A stretch of DNA of 64,000 nucleotides from Bifidobacterium sp. ESL0728 (lineage in GTDB: Bacteria; Actinomycetota; Actinomycetes; Actinomycetales; Bifidobacteriaceae). The DNA is taken from assembly GCF_029392015.1 (NCBI RefSeq), contig NZ_CP113925.1, positions 1,860,001 through 1,924,000 of the forward strand, in the 5' to 3' direction. The notes under the pieces are model-generated. The model was given only the letters and a program-made list of their open reading frames with translations. It had not been told where the DNA came from and ran no database searches. The position numbers were made by a program, and so were the translations under genes. Below, piece after piece: positions 62,848 through 64,000 of this stretch (within the stretch, counting starts at the first letter, position 1; every line of letters begins with the position of its first letter).

Positions 62848-62957
62848 CAGTGAGAAAAGCACCAAAATAGGCCCAAAATAGTGCTTTCCCCACGGGTTTA
62901 GACCTTAGCTGAGGAGAAAAGCACCTTTTGTGTGCGATTTTGACGCTTTTCTCACTG
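62848..62957. repeat. Two tandem hairpins sharing a GAGAAAAGC stem
   Basis: The first pairs GTGAGAAAAGCAC with GTGCTTTCCCCAC; the second pairs GAGAAAAGC with GCTTTTCTC. The outermost CAGTGAGAAAAGC (62848-62860) and GCTTTTCTCACTG (62945-62957) are also perfect complements. It lies directly after the HxlR stop and may terminate it; the nested design is more elaborate than a simple terminator. Confidence 0.65.
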
Positions 62958-62964
62958 GTTCAGA

Positions 62965-63423
62965 CTAGTCGACCGGATGAAGCATAGCCTGCTGGTAGCC
63001 GGTGCCCCACGTACGCATGGCGTCGATCACCGTTTTGAGGCTGCGGCCGGTTTCGGTCAGGGAATACTCGACACGCGGCGGCACCTCGGCGTAGACCTTG
63101 CGGTTCACCAAACCGTCGGCCTCCATCTCACGCAGGTTCGAGGTGAGCACTTTCTGCGAAACGTTGCCGACCGAACGGCGCAGCTCGCTGAAGCGTTTGG
63201 TACCTTGCAGCAAGTCACGCACGATGAGCACGGTCCACTTGTTGCCGATCAGGGTCATCGTCGTCTCGACCGGACATGCGGGAAGGGACTTGGCGCCACT
63301 GTCTTCGTTCGCTTTGCCATCGGCCATGTTGACGTTGTACGCATTATTAACGTTTACATCACTATCGTTTGCAAGGCCAGTGCTGGAATTGTTCACTTTG
63401 ACTACATTCTTTGTTTCGCTCAT
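62965..63423 (-). CDS. HxlR-family transcriptional regulator
   Basis: 152 residues. A ~45-residue Asn/Val-rich leader precedes the HxlR winged helix: CPVETTMTLIGNKWTVLIVRDL, GTKRFSELRRSVGNVSQKVL, LREMEADGLVNRKVY and VEYSLTETGRSL. The Cys at the start of the domain is the redox or electrophile sensor in several members. ATG 63423 follows GGGAGAG. It diverges from an NAD(P)-binding reductase gene, the usual HxlR target arrangement. Confidence 0.88.
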   Translation of the reverse strand: MSETKNVVKVNNSSTGLANDSDVNVNNAYNVNMADGKANEDSGAKSLPACPVETTMTLIGNKWTVLIVRDLLQGTKRFSELRRSVGNVSQKVLTSNLREMEADGLVNRKVYAEVPPRVEYSLTETGRSLKTVIDAMRTWGTGYQQAMLHPVD

Positions 63424-63895
63424 ATCTCTCCCATCTTGCGAGTTCATCACCATTCATTCCATCATCGTCCAAAACGGCACCGTCTGCGCCAAACCGCCTT
63501 ACCTGTGTTCCGATCTACACCGGAGCGAAACACCCGACTCCACTCTCCTGTGACATTCCGATTGACGCGCAAGTAGCGGAACGCAGCAGCCTCATGAGAA
63601 TCCAGACAATTCAGGAATTATTTATGGTTACTTTTAGAAACTAACAGTACTTTTGGACTTTATCGCATTAAATGACTGTTCATCTAATAGCTTATCTTTT
63701 AAATTCTTGAAATTGTATTTCAGTTGGAAATTCGCAAAAGTTACCTAAAAGTACCTATACCTCCTAAATGTAACTACCAACTTTCAAGGTCGTTCTCCGG
63801 TACAGTAACAATTATAGCATCTGCTGAAATTCCGGATTTTGGAATCACGGCACAACGTAAGAACCACCAATCAAATAGACAGGAAAGAGCACATC
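63424..63895. promoter_or_regulatory. Control region with repeated GTTACTTTTAG-type sites
   Basis: Between the divergent HxlR and reductase genes. GTTACTTTTAGAAAC (63627-63641) and GTACTTTTGG (63647-63656) are repeated in opposite orientation as GTTACCTAAAAGTACC (63740-63755). These fit dyad operators for HxlR. The 470 bases hold no gene I can support; the right half is A+T-rich. Confidence 0.45.
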
Positions 63896-64000
63896 ATGAC
63901 AAGCATCACCGTTTTCGGATCAGGACACATCGGCGCAGCAGTCGCAGGCATCGGCGTCGCAGCGGGAGCCGACGTACAGGTCATCGACCGTGACAAGGCC
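63896..64000 (+). CDS. NAD(P)-binding reductase (F420:NADP oxidoreductase-like), N-terminal part
   Basis: 35 codons before the window ends: TSITVFGSGHIGAAVAGIGV, then DVQVIDRDKA. This is a Rossmann GxGxIG start of the type in F420-dependent NADP reductase-like (NAD-binding domain 2) proteins. AGGAAAGAG lies before the ATG. It is divergent from, and probably controlled by, the HxlR regulator. Confidence 0.75.
   Translation, partial: MTSITVFGSGHIGAAVAGIGVAAGADVQVIDRDKA

Overview
The window looks like a chromosomal segment of an actinobacterium, most probably a Bifidobacterium or close relative. Supports are the housekeeping gene set (glyS, recO-uppS, glyA, dapF, murI, DUF3052, DUF3107, DUF2342, a YlbL-type Lon-like protease), a G/C-rich third codon position in core genes (seen as long antisense shadow ORFs), a bifidobacterial-style LAQTG sorting signal, and several apparently leaderless genes. 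I see no IS element, prophage gene, CRISPR array or rRNA.

Layout. 1-9.3 kb is core: a partial dus gene, three copies of a structured inverted repeat, glyS, a thiamine-binding-like protein, a LacI regulator, uppS-recO, a membrane-anchored alpha/beta hydrolase and a DivIVA-domain protein. 9.7-40.0 kb is one long block of minus-strand genes. I read it as a type VII secretion (T7SSb-like) locus. In transcription order it holds a membrane Ser/Thr kinase, a single-pass protein with TTLL repeats, an LRR sortase substrate, a ~1,990-residue Ig-repeat surface protein, a WXG100 protein, an EssC-like ATPase with FHA domains, an effector-like protein with a hydrophobic Gly/Ala-rich C-terminus, WXG-like proteins, DUF4176, EsaB-like proteins, many small membrane proteins, three related immunity-like proteins, and finally an FHA protein with its own near-consensus promoter. 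40.2-64 kb is core again: tRNA-Val, glyA, DUF3052, YlbL-like protease, DUF2342, UvrD-like helicase, a degenerate aminoglycoside-phosphotransferase-fold protein, DUF3107, PHP phosphoesterase, VKOR, dapF, murI, patatin, SPFH protein, a fused double CrcB, NADH oxidase, a MacB/FtsX-type ABC exporter, and an HxlR regulator divergent from a truncated NAD(P)-binding reductase.

How the T7SS block may work (inference). The kinase would phosphorylate Thr in the repeated acidic-TTLL motifs of its co-transcribed partner. FHA domains on the EssC-like ATPase and on the DUF6382-like FHA protein would read that mark, coupling signalling to export. Mycobacterial ESX parts (EccB, EccD, EccE, mycosin) and the Firmicutes parts EsaA, EssA and membrane EssB are not recognisable here. 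The downstream 11.3-24.8 kb is an effector/immunity cassette region with at least eight broken genes: single-base frameshifts, one in-frame TGA, internal deletions and microhomology-joined chimeras. The flanking core genes and the 4.6-kb and 6-kb T7SS genes are intact, so this looks like real cassette turnover rather than poor sequence.
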